A DNA stretch of 64,000 bases from CAVPHV01 sp963704825 (GTDB lineage Bacteria; Actinomycetota; Acidimicrobiia; Spongiisociales; UBA5794). A program made the translations under genes and the position numbers. The DNA lies in NCBI GenBank assembly GCA_963704825.1, contig CAVPHV010000014.1, positions 62,001-126,000 of the forward strand, read 5' to 3'. Below, in pieces: positions 51,601 through 59,183 of the stretch. Position 1 is the first letter of the stretch, and every line of letters begins with the position of its first letter. The notes under the pieces were generated by a model that had not been told where the DNA came from, searched no databases, and saw only the letters and a program-made list of their open reading frames with translations.

Positions 51601-52054
51601 TGAGAGAGGCGGTCCTGACGAACCCGAAACGATCGCTGTTCGACCACCGGTAGCGAAACACCAGCCCAAGCCCGCCGTGGGTTTCCTCGAAGATGACCTG
51701 ATTCCCCACCACGGATTTGTAGAGATTGCGGGCCACATCTGGTGCCGATGGCCCGGCGAGGGGACACCACCCCGTTCCATTGCTGAGACGAAGCGCAGTC
51801 ACCGGCCCGGTGATCCCGGCCGCCTGATGGAGACGGTCGTCGGTTTCGTAGGGGAACAGTGCCGACGCCGCGTTGCCGCGCCCTGCGGTCAGGCCGCCGC
51901 GACTCGACACGAACATCCAAAGGTCGGAATCGCTGACGACGCTCATCAGGAACGAACCAAGGCGATCGACATTCGGAATGGCGTAGAAGCCTTCACCGTC
52001 GATGTCGACGAACCCCTCACGCAATCCGTCCTCGGAATGTGTTTGCCGCGCCAT
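48602..52054 (-). CDS. Large GH94-clan-like protein, putative beta-glucan phosphorylase
   Basis: 1150 residues, with no signal peptide, so cytoplasmic. An N-terminal beta-sandwich-like part covers about 1-320. A helical barrel region has NWRDIFQNWEALCLSFPAYL, VNASTADGYNPYRIT, WSHIGYWGDHQIVYL and, at about 638-647, EWNDANNALVGHG. The last resembles the GDWNDGMN motif carrying the general-acid Asp of GH94 phosphorylases (here Asp641). A C-terminal beta domain follows. Size and layout fit GH149/GH161 beta-1,3-glucan phosphorylases. ATG 52054 has GGAGAT upstream, and earlier starts overlap a terminator hairpin. The adjoining laminarinase-type gene supports the reading; the activity is inferred. 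Confidence 0.65.
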   Translation of the reverse strand: MARQTHSEDGLREGFVDIDGEGFYAIPNVDRLGSFLMSVVSDSDLWMFVSSRGGLTAGRGNAASALFPYETDDRLHQAAGITGPVTALRLSNGTGWCPLAGPSAPDVARNLYKSVVGNQVIFEETHGGLGLVFRYRWSNSDRFGFVRTASLTNAGESPVGAELIDGLVNLLPSGLDPALYQRLNNLTNAYKRSEIISAVTRLAAFTLEAHIVDRPEPAEALVGSVAWSRGLDGATVTLDPSAVAGFITGGTTAAQSLVTGRPGGYLLTGNITIGPGETTTWHIVADVRQDQPAVAELRRFLRTAPDPIAEVTASIRRGTERFVHLMARSDALQRTGDRVATAHQFANVTYNTMRGGVFLSGYNIRTDDFTVFVDGRNHAVADRHRTWLEGLPEWVERGWLLHDVADRGDAQLVRLSLEYLPLTFSRRHGDPSRPWNTFSIEVEDPAGNPAMHYEGNWRDIFQNWEALCLSFPAYLSSVLSVFVNASTADGYNPYRITREGIDWEVPDPDDPWSHIGYWGDHQIVYLQRLLTQAQRFSPGMIEDLLDRPWFSYADVPYRIASHEELVRDPKHTITYDTAAADRSTERVREIGTDGKLMWGPDREVYLVSLLEKLLVPALAKLSNYVPDGGIWMNTQRPEWNDANNALVGHGLSMVTLYQLRRYLHLLKNLVDDAAMSDIQLSTEVAAWLTRITAILRGHADRPDGILNPRQRKTFMDELGRASFEYRSRVYAGGFSGSAQIGAAAITDLFEIALDHLDTDIRCSRRPDGLYHSYNLVEFGADGSEATISHLPEMLEGQVAVLSSGLLSAEERVEVVQALFASAIYRPDQRSFMLYPAPRLPSFLDKNVLPNEAVAANPLLHALLAAGDESVVVLDTEGTYRFNPGFRNQSDLRATLGRLSAEDAWAGLVADNEEATLELYEEVFQHHGYTGRSGSMYGFEGIGSIYWHMVAKLLVAVQESVGEASDEASNADVPPDVIDHLIRDYWRVRAGLGFNKTAAEYGAFPTDPYSHTPAHAGAQQPGMTGQVKEELLTRPLELGVRVNGGQICFDPILLRRGEFLEQPETWQVVGFDDSTITIDLPAGALGLTVCQVPVVVTLTSGEAGVVVGYADGAEDRIEGLCVDAATSRAVFDRTGHVARLTAFIPETAVTG

Positions 52055-52094
52055 CACACGATCTCCATGGTTGGGCATTGTCCCACCAGGGCAA

Positions 52095-52126
52095 GAGGTC
52101 CCGGCCGATTGCTCGGCCGGGACCTC
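52095..52126 (-). terminator. Terminator between the GH16 and phosphorylase-like genes
   Basis: A perfect 14-bp stem (52095-52108 with 52113-52126, arm GAGGTCCCGGCCGA) around TTGC, 16 bp beyond the GH16 stop. It implies that the phosphorylase-like gene depends on readthrough or on its own promoter. Confidence 0.8.
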
Positions 52127-52141
52127 CAGCGTCACGGTCTC

Positions 52142-55100
52142 CTATGGCGCCAGTTCGAAGGCTCCGACGTCGCACCCGGCTCCCTGGGGTCTGACCACGC
52201 CGCGTTGGTCCGTAGCCGGGCAGGCTGCCGCGTTGGCGGCGTCGATGGCCGCGCTTCCCGCCAGCAACGCATGAGTGAGGGTCGTGCCCCCGTTGTCGGC
52301 GAGGACGCCCAGCCCGGCATCGGCAACGACCTGGTCGCTACCGATTGGGTTGCAGGAGCCATCCGTGAACACGTTGTTGCCGAGCGAGGTGAGGACCGCG
52401 GCCGCCGGGCTACCTTCCACCTGGCACCCGTAGTCGCCGTTGTCGGCCACGATGCTGTTCTGGAGTGTCAACTCTACGGGTGCCCCGAAGGTGGCGACCA
52501 TCAACCCGCCGGCCGTGCCCGACGGTGCCGTGTTGTCGGCGATGGTGCTGTTCACGATTGTCACCGTGCCGTCGGTGACGAACATGGCGCCGCCGTGCCA
52601 TGCCGTCGACGTGTTTCCGCTGATCGTGCTGTTGACGATGGTGACATCACCCAGGGTCCGCAGCCCCCCGGCGACGTCCCCGGCAACGTTGCCGCTCACG
52701 GTGCTGCTGGTGACGTTGATGGTGCTGTTGAAGAATCCGTAGATCCCTCCACCGGGCTGACCCAATGTGGCGTTGTCGCTCACCGTGCTGTCGGTGAGGT
52801 TCAACGTTGCCCCATCGCCGTTGTAGATCCCGCCGCCTCCCAGGTCGAATGAGGCGGCACCGCCGCTCGATTCGGTGTTGTTGGTGACTGCGACCCGATC
52901 GAGACTCAGCACGCCGAGGTTGAGTATCCCTCCGCCTTGCGGAGCGCCAACGCCATCGGACACGGTGATGTCGTTGATCGTGGCTTCGACCCCGGCATCG
53001 ACCTGCACCACTCGCGAGGCGCCGTTGCCGCTGACCGTGAGACCCGGGGCGCCGGCCCCGTCAACCGTGACGTCGCGATTGACCACCAGTTGGCCGGAGG
53101 TCAAGGCAATCGTTCCACCGGCGAGCGCCGGATCGAAGCTGATCGTTCCGCCCTCGGCGATGTCGTTCAGCGCCTTCCGGAGGGATCCGTCACCTGAATC
53201 GTTGAGGTTGGTGACCGTGATCTCGGTCGGTGCCGGAATCGGGATCAGACGCACCTGATCGAACCGGCTCGTGCCCTCTGACGCATACGGCAACTCGAAC
53301 CCGTATCCCCAAACGTCACTCAAACCGAGCCCGTCGTTGGGGGCTCCGGCGGGCTGGTCGGCGCTGCGGGCGAAGTCGCCAAACGGAATCTGGACCTGCT
53401 GCCAGCCCGCTGCGCTGTCGACGAAGCTCGCCTCGAACCGTTCTGCGGTGTCGGGTCCCTGATAGACCCTCACGTAGTCGATGGCCGTTGCCTGGGGGAA
53501 GGTGGTGTCGTCACCAACCGCCCCGCCGAAGTTGCCGCCGACGGCAACGTTGAGCAGCAGGAAGAATGGCTTCTCGAACACCCACTCGTTGGGGGCAACA
53601 TCTGCCGGGGTGGCGGAGTGGTACAGGATGTCGTCCACATACCAGTTGATGGAGTCTGGCTGCCATTCGACGACGAAGGTGTGGTAGTCGTTGAATACCG
53701 GCTCGCCGAAGTTGTAGACGTTGCCGAAGCTCTGCCCGCCCGAGTAGCCCGGCCCATGGATCGTGCCGAAGATCTCGTCCGGCAGGCGCCCGACGAACTC
53801 CATGATGTCGATCTCGCCCGCTTGCGGCCAGGGGTTCCTATCGATGTCGGTTCCCAGGCTCCACACCGCCGGCCACAATCCGGCGCCTTGCGGCACCAGG
53901 ACACGGGACTCGATGCGCCCGTAGGCAAACTCCGCCTTGTGCCACGAGTTGAGGCGAGCCGAGGTGTACTCGCACGGCCCGTAGTAACACTCGAGCGAAC
54001 CGTCGGCTTCGCGCAACGTGAGTACGAGATTGCCGTTGCCGTCGGTCGCCGCGTTGGCAGGATCATCGGTGTAGTACTGCAGCTCCTCGTTACCCCAGCC
54101 GTTCTTGCCGTCCGGGGTGACGTCGCCCAACTCGTATTCCCAGTTATCCGGGTTCGGCGGGGTGCCGGCCGGTTCGTTGAACTCGTCGCTCCAGACCATG
54201 GTCCAGCCGTCGGGGCCGGGGTCCGGCGCCCGATTGTCCTTCAGCTGGACCGTGACCTCGTCCCCGCTCCCGGTTCCGTAGTACCAGAAGCCGAGCGCCT
54301 CGCCACGGGACCAGTCCTGGCCAAGCGGGAAGTCCCGACCGAACAGCGCCTGGGTGAGGTTGAGCCCCCTAACGGCCTTGGTGGCGCTACTCCACGCTCT
54401 TCGATAGGAGGCGATGGCCTTGGTCGGCCTGTCGGCGGCGGCATAGCGGTCCGCCCGCTCGAGGTCGCTCGTTGCCTTCTTGATCCAATACGCCTTGCCG
54501 TCGTTGTACTCAGCGAGAGCGATGGCGGTGGCGGCCAGGTCGCGATCGGCCGCAACGAGGCTGTCGACGGCTTCGCCCAGATCGGTGGCGACGGCATCGT
54601 CGCGAACCCGTTCCAGCCACCACGCGGCCTGCTGCTCCCAGGTGAACACCTGCGATCCCTTGGGATTGAGGAAGTACCCGTTCGCCCAGTACTTGTCATC
54701 GAGGCTCTTGTCGACCTTCGCGATCGCTCTTTCGATCCGGTGCCGATCCCACTTGCCGACCAATGGGAGCAGGCCGGTCAGGTCGTCAACAACGGACTGC
54801 TTGATGGTATTGGGTGAGGGTGCCTGCGCCGGGCTGGTCACCTCGAGGACGCCCTCGTAGGCGCCTTGACCCGGTACGGCGAGGGGGTCGCCGCTCTCGA
54901 TCTCAGGTGCCGAGAGTGTCACCAGTCCCGAGGAGTCCCACAGGTAGGCGCCCTGCTCGAAGTCGTCGATCAGGTCCGCGTCGTAGGGGTCGTTGTCGGT
55001 GATGAGTACCGATGCCTGGAAGATGGCCCCCAGACCGGCGTCGGTCGGGTTCGACAGGCGGAGTGTGACTCGTTTGTCGCCCGTGAACTTGGAGTTGTCG

Positions 55101-56626
55101 AAGGTCTCGAGTGGGAAGCTCAACTCCTGAGGCCCACCCTTGGTGAAGGTGAGGGTTCCAGAGGTTGGGGTGTAGTCCCGGTCTGGGTCGGCCGTTGCCG
55201 GTTCGGTGGCGTAGTCCACGCTCACCGCAGCGGGGTCATCGTCGCCCAATGCGCGGTTGAGCTTGACGGTGACATCGCCCGTGGTTCCCTCTTCGATCAG
55301 GTATTTGCCAAGCGCGAAGCTGATCGCCAGCTCCGGAATCTCGGCCACTCCGTAGAGAGCGACGTCATCCATGTAGTAGGTCACCTCGCCGGGAGTGTCC
55401 AACGTGCCGAGCGCCCAGCCATGCACCTCGGTCAGCGTGAAGCCGTCGTTGGGGGCGCCGTTGCCGATCTCCTTGCGGGTGAAGCTGGAGAATGGGAACT
55501 CGAACAGTTGCCAGCCGGCGAAGTCGTCGATGAGGCTGATCGTGAAACGTTCCCCATCGTCGGCGGTCGATCCCGGGTTGCGGTTGTCGATGACGTCGAT
55601 GAACAGGGTCGTACCCGTGTTGAGGCCGTAGAGCCAGAAGCTCATGCCCTCCGAGCCGCTCCAGTCCTGAGGCACCCACGTGTCCACTGCAGCGTTCTCG
55701 AAGGCGTGGATGACGCCGGCAAATGCCGTGACGTCGCCCGTCAGGGCCAGGACATTGTTGCCCGCAGCGGAGCCGGGAACCGGTGCCGGCGGCGTGTTCG
55801 TCGTCGCAACCGACACCGGGCTGCCGTCGCTGAACGTGAAGAACCCGATAGGCACGCCATCGCCATCCGTTCCCGAGGGTAGGCCGTTCTCGAAGTCGTC
55901 GATGATCGTGGGTGCCGCCGGAGCCAGCGGTCCCTCGCTGAACGCCCAGTAGTCGGTGCGGAAGTTGACGTCGCTGCCGGTGCCGGTCACGGCGATAACG
56001 ACGTTGATCAGTTGTCCGTTGCCGGCTGGAGCGGGGACGGGGTCGAGCACGCCGTTGCCGCCGGTGAAGAAGGAGTTGTCGTCAAAGAAATCGGCGAGTG
56101 GGATCGAAACGAACTGCCAACCGGCGCCACTTGTGGCACACGGCCCGGCCGCCGAGATCGCACAGTCGAACTGAAACTCATCGTCGTCGGCCGGATTGGC
56201 CGCATCGTCGCCGTTGTCATCCTCTTGGAGGTTGATCTCCAGGGTGTAGTCCTGGCCCGAATCCGGATTGATCCAGAAGTTGAAGTGGTCGGTTCCCGTG
56301 AGGTCAGTGGGATTGGTCCGGCCGAAACCACCGTAGAAACCGGGCGTCCCCCCGGATCCCCATCCGGTCTCGAGCGAGAAAGCACCGCCAAGGGTTGGGG
56401 GTAGGTCGGCCGCGTTGGGCGAGATGCCGCCCCCACCAACGTCACCGCCGAACACAAACCATCCGTTGCCCAACGGATCGCCGTGCTCCATGTCGTCGAA
56501 GACGACACTGGTTGCTGCATCGGCGTCAGGGATGCCCGGTATGGCGACCAGCACCGCTGCAATCATCGCCAGCGAAATGGCGGCGAGCCGGGCGTGGCTC
56601 GTTCCTCGTTTGATCGGGTGGATCAT
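52142..56626 (-). CDS. Secreted multidomain GH16 beta-glucanase with nested domains and beta-helix
   Basis: 1494 residues. A signal peptide covers 1-38. Carbohydrate-binding-like domains lie at about 40-225 and 238-426, and a Calx-beta domain at about 434-546. A third binding domain starts at about 553 but is interrupted by a helical segment (about 604-762, AIASYRRAWSSATKAVRGL) and, after DNRAPDPGP, by the GH16 catalytic domain (about 807-1056). Its end resumes at DTAERFEASFVDSAAGWQQV. GH16 has EIDIMEF (nucleophile Glu938, Asp940, acid/base Glu943). Residues 1134-1494 form a right-handed beta-helix (GGGIYN, TISGN repeats). It likely cleaves beta-1,3-glucan outside the cell. AAGGGGA precedes ATG 56626. 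Confidence 0.9.
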   Translation of the reverse strand: MIHPIKRGTSHARLAAISLAMIAAVLVAIPGIPDADAATSVVFDDMEHGDPLGNGWFVFGGDVGGGGISPNAADLPPTLGGAFSLETGWGSGGTPGFYGGFGRTNPTDLTGTDHFNFWINPDSGQDYTLEINLQEDDNGDDAANPADDDEFQFDCAISAAGPCATSGAGWQFVSIPLADFFDDNSFFTGGNGVLDPVPAPAGNGQLINVVIAVTGTGSDVNFRTDYWAFSEGPLAPAAPTIIDDFENGLPSGTDGDGVPIGFFTFSDGSPVSVATTNTPPAPVPGSAAGNNVLALTGDVTAFAGVIHAFENAAVDTWVPQDWSGSEGMSFWLYGLNTGTTLFIDVIDNRNPGSTADDGERFTISLIDDFAGWQLFEFPFSSFTRKEIGNGAPNDGFTLTEVHGWALGTLDTPGEVTYYMDDVALYGVAEIPELAISFALGKYLIEEGTTGDVTVKLNRALGDDDPAAVSVDYATEPATADPDRDYTPTSGTLTFTKGGPQELSFPLETFDNSKFTGDKRVTLRLSNPTDAGLGAIFQASVLITDNDPYDADLIDDFEQGAYLWDSSGLVTLSAPEIESGDPLAVPGQGAYEGVLEVTSPAQAPSPNTIKQSVVDDLTGLLPLVGKWDRHRIERAIAKVDKSLDDKYWANGYFLNPKGSQVFTWEQQAAWWLERVRDDAVATDLGEAVDSLVAADRDLAATAIALAEYNDGKAYWIKKATSDLERADRYAAADRPTKAIASYRRAWSSATKAVRGLNLTQALFGRDFPLGQDWSRGEALGFWYYGTGSGDEVTVQLKDNRAPDPGPDGWTMVWSDEFNEPAGTPPNPDNWEYELGDVTPDGKNGWGNEELQYYTDDPANAATDGNGNLVLTLREADGSLECYYGPCEYTSARLNSWHKAEFAYGRIESRVLVPQGAGLWPAVWSLGTDIDRNPWPQAGEIDIMEFVGRLPDEIFGTIHGPGYSGGQSFGNVYNFGEPVFNDYHTFVVEWQPDSINWYVDDILYHSATPADVAPNEWVFEKPFFLLLNVAVGGNFGGAVGDDTTFPQATAIDYVRVYQGPDTAERFEASFVDSAAGWQQVQIPFGDFARSADQPAGAPNDGLGLSDVWGYGFELPYASEGTSRFDQVRLIPIPAPTEITVTNLNDSGDGSLRKALNDIAEGGTISFDPALAGGTIALTSGQLVVNRDVTVDGAGAPGLTVSGNGASRVVQVDAGVEATINDITVSDGVGAPQGGGILNLGVLSLDRVAVTNNTESSGGAASFDLGGGGIYNGDGATLNLTDSTVSDNATLGQPGGGIYGFFNSTINVTSSTVSGNVAGDVAGGLRTLGDVTIVNSTISGNTSTAWHGGAMFVTDGTVTIVNSTIADNTAPSGTAGGLMVATFGAPVELTLQNSIVADNGDYGCQVEGSPAAAVLTSLGNNVFTDGSCNPIGSDQVVADAGLGVLADNGGTTLTHALLAGSAAIDAANAAACPATDQRGVVRPQGAGCDVGAFELAP

Positions 56627-56731
56627 GTTGTGTTCCCCTTCTGCTGTGCACGCGCGGGGTGGAGGCTGCGTTTCCAGATCCCCTTTACGTGCCGAGGGTA
56701 GAGCGTTGCGGGCTGATCTGCATAGGCCGCC

Positions 56732-56787
56732 GATCTGTTCTGGCGTGGCTGAGGCGCGGTTTTGCGCACCCTGGCCACGCAAGAAGC
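56732..56787. repeat. Dispersed hairpin repeat, copy 4
   Basis: Outer arms TTCTGGCGTGGC and GCCACGCAAGAA pair with one mismatch, and inner GCGC pairs with GCGC around GGTTTT. It is preceded by GATCTG as in copies 1 and 5. It lies between the heliorhodopsin stop and the GH16 start, 15 bp from copy 5. Confidence 0.8.
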
Positions 56788-56802
56788 ACGGGGGTGCGGG
56801 CC

Positions 56803-56857
56803 GATCTGTTCTGGCGTGGCTGAGGTGCGGTTTTTCGCGCCCCAGCCACGCAAGAAG
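56803..56857. repeat. Dispersed hairpin repeat, copy 5
   Basis: A direct tandem neighbour of copy 4. Both share GATCTGTTCTGGCGTGGCTG, and then differ in the inner stem (GGTGCG with CGCGCC, one G-T pair). It ends 8 bp before the heliorhodopsin stop codon. Confidence 0.8.
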
Positions 56858-56864
56858 CGGGGGG

Positions 56865-57650
56865 TCAGACCGTGAGCGTGCCGGCGAATACCTGCCAGGC
56901 CAGGAGGGACTTGGCGATCAGGCTGAGCAGGATGTAGGCCGACTCGCCGAACAGGTAGTCGCGCCAGGGGCCCGTCTGGCGGTACTGGAGCACCATGTTG
57001 ACGGCGAAGCTGTTGAAGAAGATGAACAGCGAAACGAAGATCCCGTAGACGAAGGCAGGTGGTGAGCCGTCGGTCGTCGGGCTCCACAGGTAGATCGCGA
57101 TCACGATCCAGGGGACGGCGCCAGTGAAGATGCCGAACCAGTAGGAGAGCCAGTTCGGGCGCCCCGGAGACTCATACTTCTCCATCAGCCAGCCGAACAG
57201 GATCATGCTGGCGTTCACGCCGAAGATGGCGATCAACGCTGCAATGTCACTGATACCGGTAAGCATGGCGATCAGCACCACCATCAGCGATGAGCTGAAC
57301 GAGTACTCGATCCAGCGGGCGTAGTTGTGGTCCTGGAGGAGCCCAGCCTTGTACCAGCCAAACACGCCGGGTGACGCGACGATGAAGTGCGCTGCCGCCG
57401 ACATGAACAAGAAGAGGGCGACACCCCAGGCGACGCTGACGGTGAAGAGCTCGCTCAGCGTCGCCGGTTCCAAGCCCGGAGCGTTGTTGAGAAACGTCGC
57501 CGTGACGGGCAGCGCAAAATCGTTGGCCAGCACCAGGATCGCTATGGCCTGTATCAGGTGGAGCGATCCCATCACCACGTTGTAGGTGCGGAGCCGGCGA
57601 AAGCGCGACTCGGGGACGACGATGTCCGGGGCGGCTGCTTCGGAGGTCAT
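56865..57650 (-). CDS. Heliorhodopsin
   Basis: A 261-residue seven-helix retinal protein of the heliorhodopsin family, distinct from type-1 rhodopsins and inserted with reversed orientation. Lys247 in LLSLIAKSLLAWQVFAGTL is the retinal Schiff-base site. Glu115 in YARWIEYSFSSS is the counterion. His31 and His88 match the two conserved histidines of the founding protein 48C12, with spacings of 57 and 27 residues identical to it. Heliorhodopsins do not pump ions; proposed roles are signalling or enzyme regulation. No retinal synthesis gene is adjacent. AGGAAGGCAGGAA precedes ATG 57650. Confidence 0.95.
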   Translation of the reverse strand: MTSEAAAPDIVVPESRFRRLRTYNVVMGSLHLIQAIAILVLANDFALPVTATFLNNAPGLEPATLSELFTVSVAWGVALFLFMSAAAHFIVASPGVFGWYKAGLLQDHNYARWIEYSFSSSLMVVLIAMLTGISDIAALIAIFGVNASMILFGWLMEKYESPGRPNWLSYWFGIFTGAVPWIVIAIYLWSPTTDGSPPAFVYGIFVSLFIFFNSFAVNMVLQYRQTGPWRDYLFGESAYILLSLIAKSLLAWQVFAGTLTV

Positions 57651-57785
57651 TTCCTGCCTTCCTTCTGGTCGGGGGAGTCGACACGCATACGGATCCAGCC
57701 AGCATGCCGGATGAGGCTCCCCGCGGCAAACTCGACAACAATGCCGTAGTCGACCCTCGCTAGGCTGGCCTCTTGGAGGTACAAG

Positions 57786-59128
57786 ATGGCAGACAACCAA
57801 TCCGGCTCGACGGCCGGCGGCTGCGGTGAACGGTCCCACCGAGGTCACGGCGATCCAGGCCGAGAACGAGGCGCTCAAGGCGCAATTGGCGGCGCAGGGC
57901 CAGGCGGCTTCGGCCAAAGGCAGTGGGTGGCGCTCTGTCGTCGCATGGATCCTCGTTGTCCTCGCCGTGTTGAGTGTCGTGTTGTCAGTGTTCGCCGTGT
58001 GGTTCAAGACTACGATCACCAACGAAGACCGCTTCGTGGAGACGTTTGCCCCTCTCACCGAAGACGAGGCGGTGGTGACCGCACTTTCGGTGCAGCTTGC
58101 TGAGCAGATCGTCACGGCCGCCGGGGTGGAGGCGCGCCTCACCAGCAGCCTTCCGCCCGAAATCTGCCTTCCTGGCAACTCCGGTGACGCAGGGCGTTCA
58201 GCAACTAACCACCGAGGTTGCCCAGGAAGTCATCTCCAGCGACGTCTTCGCCGGTATCTGGCGAGCCGCACTGCGGGTGAGTCATGTGGCGGTATCGAAG
58301 GTTCTGGAGACCGAGGGCGAGATCACGATCGATCTCGACGAGGCGGCGCAGTCCGTCGTCGATGCTGTGGCAGACCGGGGTGTGACGGCTCTGCAGGGTG
58401 TAGAGGTCGACGTGCCCGAGATCGTCGTATTCCAGAACGACCAGATCGCAGCCGTGTCGCAGGTGGTCAACTACATCGACACCATCGCGTGGGTCCTTCC
58501 GATTCTGTCGCTGATCCTCATCGTTGCCGCCATCTGGGTCTCGGCCGACCGACGCAAGACTGTGGCCTTCCTTGGATTTGGGTCGGCGTTTGCACTGCTG
58601 CTTGACCTCGTGATCCTGCGAATCGTCCGCGTCAACTCGGTCGGCACCATCCAGGAGGAGATCACGCGGGCTGCCGGTGAGTCAGGTTGGGATACGACGT
58701 TCCGCTTCTACACGGGCGGAGTGTGGGCGTTCATCACACTCTCTCTCATCGTCGGTACGGCCGCGTGGGTGCTGGGCCCATCGGATCGAGCGCAACAGTT
58801 GAGGACGGCATGGGTCAGCATGCTGTCTCGCTGGAGCGGTTCCGACGCGGACCAGCCTCCTACAGACTTCGAGAAATGGGTGATCAAGTGGAAGGCCACG
58901 ATCCAATGGGGCGCGGTGGTCCTTGGGCTGCTCTTCGTGATGTTTGGGCCATCGCCATCGTTCTGGTCGGTCTCGCTGAGCGCGATCGCTGTTCTGATCA
59001 TCTTCGGGGGGGTTCAGGCAATCGCCGGTCCCCGCGAGGCGGCACCCGCCGATACTCCGGCGCCACAAGACCACGATGATGCGCCTCCCGAGGAGAAGGT
59101 GGGCGCCGGCACCACTCCGACCCCGTAG
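57786..59128 (+). pseudogene. Six-helix membrane protein with two apparent +1 frameshifts
   Basis: GGAGGT at 57775-57780 sets the start at ATG 57786 (MADNQSGSTAGG). After base 57821 the sense frame moves by one base (T57822 extra) to AVNGPTEVTAIQAENEALKA. It moves again after 58164 (T58165 extra) to AFLATPVTQGVQQLTTEVAQ, running to the stop at 59126-59128. The joined product is 446 residues: a short polar head, a first membrane helix (about 38-62), a 170-residue outside domain, and five more helices. It ends in a Pro/Asp-rich tail. The family is unknown. Mutation, sequence error or programmed shifting are all possible. Confidence 0.7.
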
Positions 59129-59183
59129 TCGATGAGGGAATTGTCTCCGTGGCGGGCACGGAGGCTGCCGAGTAGCTGGGCCG

